Assembly: GCF_002157145.1 (NCBI RefSeq)
Contig: NZ_CP021361.1
Coordinates: 3,093,001-3,157,000, forward strand
Origin: Acidovorax carolinensis
GTDB lineage: Bacteria > Pseudomonadota > Gammaproteobacteria > Burkholderiales > Burkholderiaceae_C
Length of the DNA stretch: 64,000 nt
Direction: 5' to 3'
Part shown: positions 1 through 7,238 of the stretch, in pieces
Layout: every line of letters starts with the position of its first letter
Numbering within the stretch: the first letter of the stretch is position 1
The notes under the pieces: generated by a model
Seen by the model: the letters and a program-made list of their open reading frames with translations, nothing else
What the model was told of the DNA's origin: nothing
Databases searched by the model: none
Program-made: the position numbers and the translations under genes

Positions 1-1017
1 GGCATTGCCAGGCGCCAGCAGGGGCGCCGCATGCGCAATCCGGGTCCGGACACGATCGAGCAGGTTGTTGCGGGCTGCATCATACGCCCGGTTCAAAGCC
101 TGCTCGAAAGCCATGGTGTCGGCTGAACCGTGGCTCTTGAACACCAGTCCGCGCAGGCCCAACAGCGCCGCACCGTTGTAACGCCGGTAATCCATGCGAT
201 TCATGAGCGCCTTGAGAACCGGATAAGCGACGATGGCCGCAGCTTTGGTCAGGATGTTGCGCGAAAACTCCTGTTTGAGCCCACCCACCACCATCGACGC
301 CACGCCCTCGCTGGCCTTCAATGCGACATTGCCCACAAAACCGTCACACACCACGATGTCCACGGTTCCCTTGAAGATGTCATTGCCTTCGACATTGCCA
401 TAAAAATTCAGATCACCCGAATTGGCAGCAGATCGCAGGAGTTCACCAGCTTTTTTGATGACTTCGCTGCCTTTGATGATTTCTTCACCAATATTGAGCA
501 GACCCACGGTGGGCTCCTCGACACCTTTGAGCACTGAAACCAGCGCAGAGCCCATGACAGCAAACTGCAAAAGATGCTCGGCCGAGCAGTCCACATTGGC
601 ACCCAGATCGAGCACGGTGGTGGCGCCGCCCTGCGCGTTGGGCATCTGGGTGGCAATGGCCGGGCGGTCAATGCCATCGAGCGTCTTGAGGATATAGCGG
701 GCAATGGCCATCAAGGCGCCCGTGTTGCCGGCGGAAACCGCTGCGGCAGCCGTGCCATCCTTCACCTGCTGGATGGCAACACGCATGGACGAGTCCTTCT
801 TGCGGCGCAGGGCAATCTCCACAGGGTCGTCCATGGCGACCACTTCGGTGGCCGGCACCACGGTGGCGCGCTCATGCGAGAAGGATTGCAGACTGTCCTT
901 CAGGCCGACCAGCAGCAGACGGGCATCGGGATGATTGTCGAGGAACTGACGGCACGCCGCGAGCGTGACGCGGGGGCCGTGGTCGCCCCCCATGCAGTCA
1001 ACAGCCAGTGTGATCAT
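1..1017 (-). CDS. plsX: Phosphate acyltransferase PlsX (3' end cut by window)
   Basis: PlsX converts acyl-ACP and phosphate to acyl-phosphate, the first step of the PlsX/PlsY route to phosphatidic acid, as a peripheral enzyme at the inner membrane. Reading from the ATG at 1015-1017 the frame stays open to base 1 (339 codons). The N-terminus has the family hallmark MGGDHGP at residues 9-15, followed by alternating beta/alpha segments and the SAGNTGAL and [12 protein letters not shown] stretches typical of PlsX. Family length is about 340-350 residues, so only a few C-terminal residues are missing. It is last of the yceD-rpmF-plsX set seen here. In relatives fabH follows, which would lie beyond base 1. 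A hairpin between rpmF and plsX may attenuate read-through. The identification is firm. Confidence 0.95.
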   Translation of the reverse strand, partial: MITLAVDCMGGDHGPRVTLAACRQFLDNHPDARLLLVGLKDSLQSFSHERATVVPATEVVAMDDPVEIALRRKKDSSMRVAIQQVKDGTAAAAVSAGNTGALMAIARYILKTLDGIDRPAIATQMPNAQGGATTVLDLGANVDCSAEHLLQFAVMGSALVSVLKGVEEPTVGLLNIGEEIIKGSEVIKKAGELLRSAANSGDLNFYGNVEGNDIFKGTVDIVVCDGFVGNVALKASEGVASMVVGGLKQEFSRNILTKAAAIVAYPVLKALMNRMDYRRYNGAALLGLRGLVFKSHGSADTMAFEQALNRAYDAARNNLLDRVRTRIAHAAPLLAPGNA

Positions 1018-1073
1018 GGGCGACTTGTCCGGCCCGCTGTGCGGACCGAAAGATGAATACAACGGTCAAAACA

Positions 1074-1109
1074 AAGGCCCGCGCTACAATAAAAGTAGCA
1101 ACGGGCCTT
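1074..1109 (-). terminator. Hairpin with T-rich tail between rpmF and plsX
   Basis: On the minus strand AAGGCCCG pairs perfectly with CGGGCCTT (8 bp). An inner GCTAC/GTAGC stem continues it, and TGTTTTG follows. This fits an intrinsic terminator or partial attenuator just after rpmF and before plsX. The T tract is interrupted, so leaky termination is likely. It would let L32 be made in excess over PlsX (inference). Confidence 0.6.
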
Positions 1110-1125
1110 GCAGGGATGGCTAAAG

Positions 1126-1308
1126 TCAGGCTTCAGACTTGTTCTTCAGCACCTGGCGGCCACGGTAGAAGCCGTTGGGGCTGATGTGGTGACGCAGATG
1201 CGTTTCACCGGTGGTGGGTTCCACGGCAATGCCCGGCACGTTCAGGGCATTGTGCGAGCGGTGCATGCCGCGCTTGGAAGGGGACTTTTTGTTTTGCTGA
1301 ACGGCCAT
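1126..1308 (-). CDS. rpmF: 50S ribosomal protein L32
   Basis: Encodes a 60-residue basic protein of the large ribosomal subunit. It begins [15 protein letters not shown] and continues with the conserved RSHN and the TGE-HLRHH segments of bacterial L32. It has no cysteines, so it is the zinc-free form. The longer open frame upstream is ignored because the ATG at 1306-1308 gives the exact family N-terminus and a GGAGC ribosome binding site precedes it. It lies downstream of yceD and upstream of plsX, the conserved proteobacterial order that couples ribosome and lipid synthesis. Confidence 0.97.
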   Translation of the reverse strand: MAVQQNKKSPSKRGMHRSHNALNVPGIAVEPTTGETHLRHHISPNGFYRGRQVLKNKSEA

Positions 1309-1415
1309 GATGGCTCCTGATCTGGAATGGGTTGGTAAAAACGCGATCAGCCCAAAAAGACACGATGGGGTTCGCGTGAAGCCCACGATTATAACCCAAA
1401 TGCTTTTTGGGTCGA

Positions 1416-1967
1416 TCAATCCGTCTTGCCATCCTTGCGCAAGGCGGCCAAAGCAGCAAACGGGTTGGGTTTTTCGGCATTGGCCTCTTCAAAATCGGCA
1501 TCGGAAGACGCCAGGGGCACCGAGGTCGGGCACTCGTCGTGTTTTGGCACCACGGGCAGCGCCATCAGCAGCTCATCTTCGATCAGCTCACGCAGATCGA
1601 ACTCACGGCTCAGTGCCAGCAGGTCTTCCTCGCTCTCATCGTCGAGGGCCTCGGCAGTGGCTTCATCGGCCACAAAGCGAAAGGACCGCTCCACGGCCAG
1701 AGGCACGTCCACCGGCGTCAGGCAGCGCTGGCATTCCATGGGAAAAGTGGCCTGAACCTGGACATTCAGCCACACCTGACCAATGCCGCCCAGCGCAGTG
1801 CGGATTTCACCCGTGGCCGTCCAGTCCACCCGCAGATCAGGATGCAGGCTCTTGGCCTCCTGGGACAGCCGCTCGTATTTCAGCAGCGAGTCATGCCCGG
1901 ACAGCTGCCCACCCGCCTGTGCAAAGGCCTTGACGTCGAGCCGGTCGGGAGAGAATTCCTTGGTCAT
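1416..1967 (-). CDS. yceD: YceD/DUF177 family protein (23S rRNA accumulation)
   Basis: A 183-residue soluble acidic protein of the DUF177/YceD family, needed for normal 23S rRNA accumulation in E. coli and plants. The family cysteine pair is visible as [10 protein letters not shown] (Cys79, Cys82), followed by a strand-rich middle and an acidic stretch rich in Glu/Asp ([10 protein letters not shown]). The C-terminus ends in the conserved [11 protein letters not shown] type tail. It is directly upstream of rpmF on the same strand and divergent from maf, with a 25-bp gap that must hold both promoters or the start of one. The family is firm; the molecular activity is not established. Confidence 0.9.
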   Translation of the reverse strand: MTKEFSPDRLDVKAFAQAGGQLSGHDSLLKYERLSQEAKSLHPDLRVDWTATGEIRTALGGIGQVWLNVQVQATFPMECQRCLTPVDVPLAVERSFRFVADEATAEALDDESEEDLLALSREFDLRELIEDELLMALPVVPKHDECPTSVPLASSDADFEEANAEKPNPFAALAALRKDGKTD

Positions 1968-1992
1968 GGCGGCAGTGTAAGAGAATCGGCCG

Positions 1993-2592
1993 ATGCATCA
2001 ATCCCCCAACCCGCAACGCCCCTTGGTATTGGGCTCCACTTCGCGTTACCGCCACGACCTGCTGTCGCGGCTGAACCTGCCTTTCGCGGTGGCCGCCCCC
2101 GAGGTGGACGAAACCCCGCTGGCAGGCGAAACGCCCCGCGCTCTGGCCCTGCGCCTGGCCTTGGCCAAGGCCCATGCAGTGGCCCGCCAGCATCCACAAG
2201 CGATGGTGATCGGTTCGGACCAGGTGGCCGACCTGGGTGGCCAGCCACTGGGCAAGCCGGGCACCCACGAGCGCGCAGTGGCCCAGTTGCGCCAGATGCG
2301 CGGTGAAACCGTGATCTTCCAGACGGCGGTGGCTGTGGTCTGTGCCGCCACGGGGTTCGAGCAGGTGAACCTGGCACCGGTCGAGGTGCACTTTCGCAGC
2401 CTGTCCGACGAGGAGATCGAGCGCTATCTGCGCGCCGAGCAGCCGTACGACTGCGCGGGTAGCGCCAAAAGCGAAGGCCTGGGCATTGCGCTGCTCGACG
2501 CCATCCACAGCGACGACCCCACCGCCTTGATTGGTCTGCCGCTGATCCGCACCTGCCGCATGCTGCGCGCCGCCGGCCTGGTTTTGCCATGA
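1993..2592 (+). CDS. maf: Maf-family nucleotide pyrophosphatase (YceF type)
   Basis: Maf proteins hydrolyse nucleoside triphosphates to monophosphates. The YceF subgroup prefers m7GTP and is thought to clean modified nucleotides from the pool. The 199-residue product starts with the family motif LGSTSRYRHDLLSRL (residues 12-26). It carries the acidic EVDE segment, IGSDQV with the catalytic Asp, and a CAGSAKSEGLG motif near residue 158, which resembles the YceF consensus. It sits next to yceD in the same order as E. coli yceF-yceD-rpmF-plsX, which supports the YceF assignment. Its stop codon overlaps the ATG of the next gene (ATGA), suggesting translational coupling. Confidence 0.9.
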   Translation: MHQSPNPQRPLVLGSTSRYRHDLLSRLNLPFAVAAPEVDETPLAGETPRALALRLALAKAHAVARQHPQAMVIGSDQVADLGGQPLGKPGTHERAVAQLRQMRGETVIFQTAVAVVCAATGFEQVNLAPVEVHFRSLSDEEIERYLRAEQPYDCAGSAKSEGLGIALLDAIHSDDPTALIGLPLIRTCRMLRAAGLVLP

Positions 2593-3404
2593 GCACGCGC
2601 CCCACCACTCCGGCCGACGCGCCCGGCAATACCGCCGTCAACGGCACGCTGTACCTGGTGCCGGCGCCGCTCGACTTTGGCTGCGACACCCAGGCGCCGT
2701 TGCAGGACGCCCTGCCCGAAGGCACCCTGAAAACGGCCGCCCGCCTGACGCACTGGATCTGCGAGAACGCCAAGAGCACGCGCGCCTACCTCAAACGCAT
2801 CGAGCCGCTGCACCCGCTGGCCGCATCGCTGCAGCAGCAAACCATCACCGAGCTGCCACGCGAAGTCCACAAGAAGGGCGACCACGGCGACAAGGGATCG
2901 GCCCCGTTCGACGCCCGCCCGCTGCTGGCAGCGGCCCTGCTGGGGCACGATATGGGCCTGATCAGCGAAGCCGGCATGCCCGCCGTGGCCGACCCGGGCT
3001 CGTCCGTGGTGCGCGCAGCGCACGACCTGGGCATTGCGGTGGTGCCGCTGGTGGGACCTGTCTCGCTGCTGCTGGCGCTGGCCGCCAGCGGCCTGAACGG
3101 CCAGAACTTTGCCTTCACCGGCTACCTGCCGCAAGACGCGCAGGAGCGCACCCAGCGCATTCGGGAGCTGGAATCGCTGGCGCTCAAGACGGGGCAGACC
3201 CAGCTTTTCATCGAAACGCCCTACCGCAACGCGGCGCTTTGGCAGGCCCTGGTGCAGACGCTGCAGCCCCACACGCGGCTGGCATTGGCGGGGGGGCTGA
3301 CCTTGCCCCAGGTGCAGATCCGCAGCCAGCTGGTGCGCCAGTGGCGCCAACAGGCGATTCCCACGGACAACCGTACGCCGGTGGTGTTTGCCTTTGGCCG
3401 ATAG
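2589..3404 (+). CDS. SAM-dependent methyltransferase, tetrapyrrole-methylase (RsmI-like) fold
   Basis: A 271-residue cytoplasmic protein of the tetrapyrrole methylase superfamily, related to RsmI, which 2'-O-methylates C1402 of 16S rRNA. The N-terminal strand GTLYLVPAPLDFG opens the fold. ISEAGMPAVADPG (about 125-137) and PLVGPVSLLLALAASGLNG (about 154-172) match the SAM-binding loops, and FIETPYRN is the typical later motif. Unlike true RsmI, it has an insert around residues 80-108 (HKKGDHGDKG) and lacks the canonical first glycine-rich loop, so it is probably the paralogue that accompanies maf in Burkholderiales rather than rsmI itself. The target is unknown. It overlaps maf by 4 bases. Confidence 0.8.
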   Translation: MSTRPTTPADAPGNTAVNGTLYLVPAPLDFGCDTQAPLQDALPEGTLKTAARLTHWICENAKSTRAYLKRIEPLHPLAASLQQQTITELPREVHKKGDHGDKGSAPFDARPLLAAALLGHDMGLISEAGMPAVADPGSSVVRAAHDLGIAVVPLVGPVSLLLALAASGLNGQNFAFTGYLPQDAQERTQRIRELESLALKTGQTQLFIETPYRNAALWQALVQTLQPHTRLALAGGLTLPQVQIRSQLVRQWRQQAIPTDNRTPVVFAFGR

Positions 3405-3418
3405 GCGTGGCAACCCGA

Positions 3419-3471
3419 TTTTAGCTATTTATTTGATAGCTAATAGCGCTTGCTGCGCAAGCGCTATCGGT
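3419..3471. repeat. Dispersed palindromic repeat, copy 1 (intergenic, terminator-like)
   Basis: Contains TTTGATAGCTAATAGCGCTTG followed by its inverted half. ATAGCGCTTGC and GCAAGCGCTAT form an 11-bp perfect stem with a 3-base loop. It lies between the convergent methyltransferase and S49 peptidase genes, where such a stem could end transcription from both sides. It belongs to the family also seen near 4.5, 7.0, 12.2, 20.3, 23.0, 34.4, 35.6, 40.0, 42.2, 42.5, 47.0, 56.9 and 60.8 kb. Confidence 0.85.
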
Positions 3472-3526
3472 TAATTCCTTCACAAAAACGCCCCATCTGC
3501 CGCCCCAACACAACGGGGCCACACAT

Positions 3527-4576
3527 TCAACGCAATTGCGGCGCGGCGGTGGTTGCCAGGGCCTTGGCCGCACCCACGCCCATCGCGGCACCGAAACGCT
3601 TGGCCAGGCGTTCGGCCACGTTTTCACGGCGCGTGTAGTCGATGATGTCTTCGGCCTTGACCACTTCGCGCGCGACAAAGTCCAGGCTTCCAAGCTTGTC
3701 GGCCAGGCCCATTTCGATGGCCTGCTGGCCCGTCCAGAACAGGCCGCTGAAGGTTTCGGGCGTGGGCTTGAGGCGATCGCCCCGCCCGGCCTTCACCACG
3801 CCAATGAACTGCTGATGGATCTGGTCGAGCATGGTCAGGGCGTATTCGCGGTGCTTTTCCGTCTGCGGGCTGAAGGGGTCGAGAAAACCCTTGTTCTCGC
3901 CGGCGGTGAGCAGGCGGCGCTCCACACCCAGCTTTTCCATGGTGCCCGTAAAACCGAAACCGTCCATCAACACGCCAATGCTGCCCACGATGCTGGCCTT
4001 GTCCACAAAGATTTCGTCAGCCGCCGCCGCAATGTAATAAGCAGCCGAGGCGCAGGTCTCTTCCACCACCGCATACACAGGCTTGTTGTGCTTGACCTTC
4101 AGGCGCACGATTTCGTCATTGATCATGCCGGCCTGCACCGGGCTGCCGCCGGGTGAGTTGATCAGCAGTACCAGCGCCTTGGAGCCCTCGTCTTCCAGGG
4201 CGCTGCGCATGGCCGCCACCACCAGTTCGGCGCTGGCTTCGGCACCCGAGGCGATTTCGCCCTTGATGTCCACCACCGCCGTGTGCGGCGCCGACTTGCT
4301 GGGGCCACTGGTGCTCTGGTACAGGGCCGCCCAGGCGACCAGCAGCACCACCAGCAGCCAGGTCAGGCGAAAGAAGATCTTCCAGCGGCGGGCACTGCGT
4401 TGCTCGTTGAGGACAGAGAAGGCCAGCTTTTCCAGCGTGGCGCGCTCCCAACCCGGTTCACGCGTTGCATCGCTCACTTTCGCTCCCGAATTTGTAGCTG
4501 ATTGCGCCCACAGATCGGGCGCTGGCGGTGGATTTTTCCCAGAACCTGTGGGTTCGGTGCGGGTGGGCTCGGTCAT
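3527..4576 (-). CDS. sppA: S49 family peptidase (SppA-like), membrane anchored
   Basis: A 349-residue short-form signal peptide peptidase relative that cleaves membrane-associated peptides by a Ser/Lys dyad. Residues 1-67 are a hydrophilic cytoplasmic tail and 68-87 are one membrane segment, so the catalytic domain faces the periplasm. The core shows INSPGGSP (about 140-146), the nucleophile in TCASAAYY (Ser177) and the probable lysine in GENKGFLDP (Lys229). E. coli SppA has two repeated domains; this one has a single domain, as in Bacillus SppA. Residues about 12-31 of the tail are encoded by a copy of the dispersed repeat, so that part is probably dispensable. It is followed by a Rieske protein gene on the same strand, 3 bases away. 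Confidence 0.88.
   Translation of the reverse strand: MTEPTRTEPTGSGKNPPPAPDLWAQSATNSGAKVSDATREPGWERATLEKLAFSVLNEQRSARRWKIFFRLTWLLVVLLVAWAALYQSTSGPSKSAPHTAVVDIKGEIASGAEASAELVVAAMRSALEDEGSKALVLLINSPGGSPVQAGMINDEIVRLKVKHNKPVYAVVEETCASAAYYIAAAADEIFVDKASIVGSIGVLMDGFGFTGTMEKLGVERRLLTAGENKGFLDPFSPQTEKHREYALTMLDQIHQQFIGVVKAGRGDRLKPTPETFSGLFWTGQQAIEMGLADKLGSLDFVAREVVKAEDIIDYTRRENVAERLAKRFGAAMGVGAAKALATTAAPQLR
4488..4540. repeat. Dispersed repeat copy inside the S49 peptidase gene
   Basis: The plus strand (AATTTGTAGCTGATTGCGCC...GGGCGCTGGCGGTGGATTTTT) aligns along its length with the intergenic copy at 34.4 kb (AATTGATAGCTG...AAGCGCTGGCGGCTATTTTT), with substitutions. It is read in frame by the peptidase gene in the orientation opposite to the copies in pbpC and uvrD. 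It encodes part of the N-terminal cytoplasmic tail. Confidence 0.6.
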
Positions 4577-4579
4577 GGG

Positions 4580-4972
4580 TCAGAACTCAACAGGTTGCAG
4601 GTTGTAGGCAGTATGCCAGTGCACCACCCCGTCCACTTCGGACAGGGCAATTTTCACGAGACCGCCACGGCAGGGGCCACCCGCGCACGCGCCGGTGTCT
4701 GGCCGGTAGGCAGCGCCGTGGGTGGCACAAAGCAGCCACTGGCCGGTGTCATCGAAAAACCGGTCGGGCTGGTAGTCCATCTCCATGGCCACATGGGTGC
4801 ACCGGTTCAGAAAGGCGTGGGGCCGTCCCTCGTAGCGAATGGCAAAGGCCCGGCAGGTCTGCCCGGCATACACCACGTCAAAGGGCACGGCCAGGTGGCG
4901 CTCCTGCAGATCGGCGCTGTTGCACAGCGCAATCGCGCTGGAATCGGCGCTGGCCCGGTACGCGTCAGGCAT
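4580..4972 (-). CDS. Rieske (2Fe-2S) domain protein
   Basis: A 130-residue soluble protein made of a single Rieske domain. The two cluster-binding motifs are NRCTH (Cys58, His60) and LLCATHGA (Cys82, His85), followed by the loop DTGACAGGPC that closes the cluster. There is no oxygenase catalytic domain, so it is probably a small electron carrier or a redox-sensing partner. The ATG at 4970-4972 was chosen because it overlaps the stop of the upstream HAD gene by 8 bases; the longer open frame would extend far into that gene. Order HAD-Rieske-S49 peptidase on one strand suggests an operon that begins at rluC. The partner is unknown. Confidence 0.85.
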   Translation of the reverse strand: MPDAYRASADSSAIALCNSADLQERHLAVPFDVVYAGQTCRAFAIRYEGRPHAFLNRCTHVAMEMDYQPDRFFDDTGQWLLCATHGAAYRPDTGACAGGPCRGGLVKIALSEVDGVVHWHTAYNLQPVEF

Positions 4973-5636
4973 GGGACAGCAGCCAGTCGTGCAACTCGCG
5001 CACCGAATGCGCCACATGCAGGGGGTTCAGCACCTCGAAGGTTTCTGGCTCGTGGGCACCGTAGCTCACGCCCACGCTGGCGCATCCGGCCGACAGCGCC
5101 ATCTGCAGGTCGTGGGTGGTGTCGCCAATCATGAGCAGGCGCTCGGGCACCACGTCAAACTCGGCCATCAGCTCGTGCAGCATCAGGGGATGGGGCTTGC
5201 CGGCCGTCTCGTCGGCCGTGCGCGAGCCGTCGAACACGCCTTTGAGCTGCACCGAGTGCAGCGCCTCATCCAGGCCCCGGCGGCTTTTGCCGGTGGCCAC
5301 GGCCAGCAGGTGGCCTTGCGCCCGCAGGTCGGCCAGCAGGGGCAGCACGCCGGCAAACAGGCTCAGGTCATCCTGGTGCTGCAGATAGTGAAACCGGTAG
5401 CGATTGTTCAGCTCGGGGTATTTTTCGGGCGGCACATCGGGCGCAGCATGGGCCAGGGCCTGCGTGAGGGCCATGCCGATCACATAGGCAGCGGCCCGGT
5501 CGGTGGGTACGGTGCCGCCCACGTCGCGCACCGCTTCCTGGATGCTGCGCACGATGATGGCCGTGGAGTCGAACAAGGTGCCGTCCCAGTCAAAGGCGAT
5601 CAGGTCAAAGCGGCGCGGGCGGGCGGTGGGGCGCAT
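4965..5636 (-). CDS. HAD-IA family hydrolase (phosphoglycolate phosphatase-like)
   Basis: A haloacid-dehalogenase fold phosphatase of 223 residues. The nucleophile motif is FDWDGTLFDST near the N-terminus, motif II/III is VATGKSRRGLD with the lysine, and the metal-binding motif IV is MIGDTTHDLQMA. The helical cap lies between motifs I and II, as in Gph and PgmB relatives. The start at ATG 5636 gives a 7-base gap after rluC; an upstream TTG at 5669 would overlap rluC and lacks a better binding site. The substrate is not deducible. The same rluC-HAD neighbourhood is, as far as I know, common in Burkholderiales. Confidence 0.88.
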   Translation of the reverse strand: MRPTARPRRFDLIAFDWDGTLFDSTAIIVRSIQEAVRDVGGTVPTDRAAAYVIGMALTQALAHAAPDVPPEKYPELNNRYRFHYLQHQDDLSLFAGVLPLLADLRAQGHLLAVATGKSRRGLDEALHSVQLKGVFDGSRTADETAGKPHPLMLHELMAEFDVVPERLLMIGDTTHDLQMALSAGCASVGVSYGAHEPETFEVLNPLHVAHSVRELHDWLLSHA

Positions 5637-5643
5637 GGGGCAA

Positions 5644-6654
5644 TCAGGCGGTTGGAATGAATTCGGCAAGCTCCGGCGGCAGTTCAGCGTTCAGCAGCAC
5701 ACGTTCACCGGTGGCCGGGTGCGTGAACTGTAACCGCCAGGCATGGAGGAACATGCGCCGTACCCCCAGTTTCTGCAGGCGCTTGTTGAGGTCGAAATCG
5801 CCGTATTTGTCGTCCCCCACGATGGCATGCCCCTGGCTGGCCAGGTGCACGCGGATCTGGTGGGTGCGGCCGGTCTTGATGGTCACCTCCAGCAGGCTCA
5901 TGGCGGGCAGGCCCTGCGCCGGGCGCGCGGGCAGCAACTGCCGCACCTTGACCAGCGTGATGGAGCGCAGGCCATCCGGGTCGTCGACCGTGGTCACGCG
6001 CACACGGCGTTCTCCGTCGGCCTGCAGGTACTTGTGCAGTGGCTGGTCGATCACCTTCTTGTTGGCGGGCCAGGCGCCCGTCACCAGCGCCAGGTAGGTT
6101 TTGCCGGTTTCCCGTTCACGGAACTGGTCTTGCAGGTGAGTGAGCGCTGACCGCTTCTTGGCCACCAGCAGGATGCCCGAGGTTTCGCGGTCCAGCCGGT
6201 GCACCAGCTCCAGAAATCGGGCCTGTGGCCGCGCCTGGCGCAATTGCTCGATCACGCCAAAGCTCACCCCGCTGCCGCCATGCACCGCCACGCCGGCGGG
6301 CTTGTCCAGGGCGATCAGATGCTCGTCCTCAAGCAGGATGGGAAATTCGCGCGCCGGCGCGGGCCGCTCGGCCTTTTCAGCGACCTTGTCGGAAATACGC
6401 ACCGGCGGCAGGCGCACCACATCGCCCGTCGCCACACGGGTGTCGGCATTGACCCGGCCCTTGTTGATGCGCACCTCGCCGCTGCGGATGATGCGATAGA
6501 CATGGGTTTTGGGCACGCCCTTGAGCTGGCGTATCAGGAAGTTGTCGAGGCGCTGGCCGGCGGAGTCTTCGTCGACTTCCACCAGACGCGCCGCGGGAGC
6601 GGGAGCTTCGGGGGTGCGGTCGGATGACGGTTTGCCCCCTATAATGTGTTTCAC
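5644..6654 (-). CDS. rluC: 23S rRNA pseudouridine synthase RluC
   Basis: RluC isomerises uridines 955, 2504 and 2580 of 23S rRNA in E. coli. The 336-residue product has an S4 RNA-binding domain (about 34-95, GQRLDNFLIRQLKGVPK...) and a RluA-type catalytic domain with the signature HRLDRETSG, catalytic Asp155. The start was set at a GTG (6652-6654), giving VKHIIGGKP and the usual RluC length. The open frame continues upstream to 6966 but that part is low-complexity and unlike RluC. It is divergent from rne with a 584-bp gap, the same arrangement as in E. coli. Confidence 0.93.
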   Translation of the reverse strand: MKHIIGGKPSSDRTPEAPAPAARLVEVDEDSAGQRLDNFLIRQLKGVPKTHVYRIIRSGEVRINKGRVNADTRVATGDVVRLPPVRISDKVAEKAERPAPAREFPILLEDEHLIALDKPAGVAVHGGSGVSFGVIEQLRQARPQARFLELVHRLDRETSGILLVAKKRSALTHLQDQFRERETGKTYLALVTGAWPANKKVIDQPLHKYLQADGERRVRVTTVDDPDGLRSITLVKVRQLLPARPAQGLPAMSLLEVTIKTGRTHQIRVHLASQGHAIVGDDKYGDFDLNKRLQKLGVRRMFLHAWRLQFTHPATGERVLLNAELPPELAEFIPTA

Positions 6655-7238
6655 CTGCGCGCCATTGTGTAAGTGGTTGATTTGTCTGGAGTTTAGTCCA
6701 CACAGCCCTTGCATTTGCGCAGGCAGGTCGATGCCAGCGGGCGTCGTACATGCAGATTGCAGGCCAGATGCCTGCAGTGGCCGGTACGCCGCGCGGCGGG
6801 CTGACAAATTGAAACACTGATACGGAATCCCCCAAGCTGGCAGATTCGCCCCACCCGGGCGCAGTCTGCCAGCGGATCGAAGCGAGCATGTGGTTGTTGA
6901 TGACATGGATGATGACGTTGTGGCAGAGGCTGCGGCCTTTGGCTGCGCGCCAAAAATCGCCATCAACCCACAACCAGCAAGCGCAACCAGCTACTCTTTT
7001 GATAGCAAAACTGCGCTCTTACCACTCGCCCCCATCCACGCGCCCCTGCCTCACGATGCTGCGCTAGAGCGCGGCAGATCATTGGCATCTCCGGCAATTC
7101 CCTTCGTTTCGATGCGTCAGTCCAGGCATTCACAGCTCCGTTAGAGCTTGTTTATTGGTTTGGAACGGCGGGTGGCAGCCCGCGCAGCCCTGTTGGCTGC
7201 GCCGCTGCCGACCGTCACACACGCAAAGGAATCGCATC
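6655..7238. other. Intergenic region between rluC and rne (long rne leader)
   Basis: 584 bases without a convincing gene. Short frames here show no family features. RNase E genes usually have a long 5' untranslated leader through which the enzyme controls its own mRNA, so much of this is probably rne leader. It contains one degenerate copy of the dispersed repeat (6976-7018) and, just before the start, AAAGGAATCGCATCATG with a good ribosome binding site. A TATAAT at 6640-6645 lies in the rluC side but has no matching -35 box. Confidence 0.5.
6976..7018. repeat. Dispersed repeat, degenerate copy in the rne leader
   Basis: Reads AGCAAGCGCAACCAGCTACT then CTTTTGATAGCAAAA. This matches the second half of the family (AAGCGC..CAGCTAT and the GATAGC arm), but the first half is missing or diverged. 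Confidence 0.5.

Noticed and set aside
6640..6645. TATAAT as an rne promoter
   Set aside because: There is no -35-like sequence at 16-18 bp upstream, and it lies inside the rluC start region.
6890..7144. 84-codon frame in the rne leader
   Set aside because: No ribosome site and no recognisable sequence. It includes a piece of dispersed repeat.
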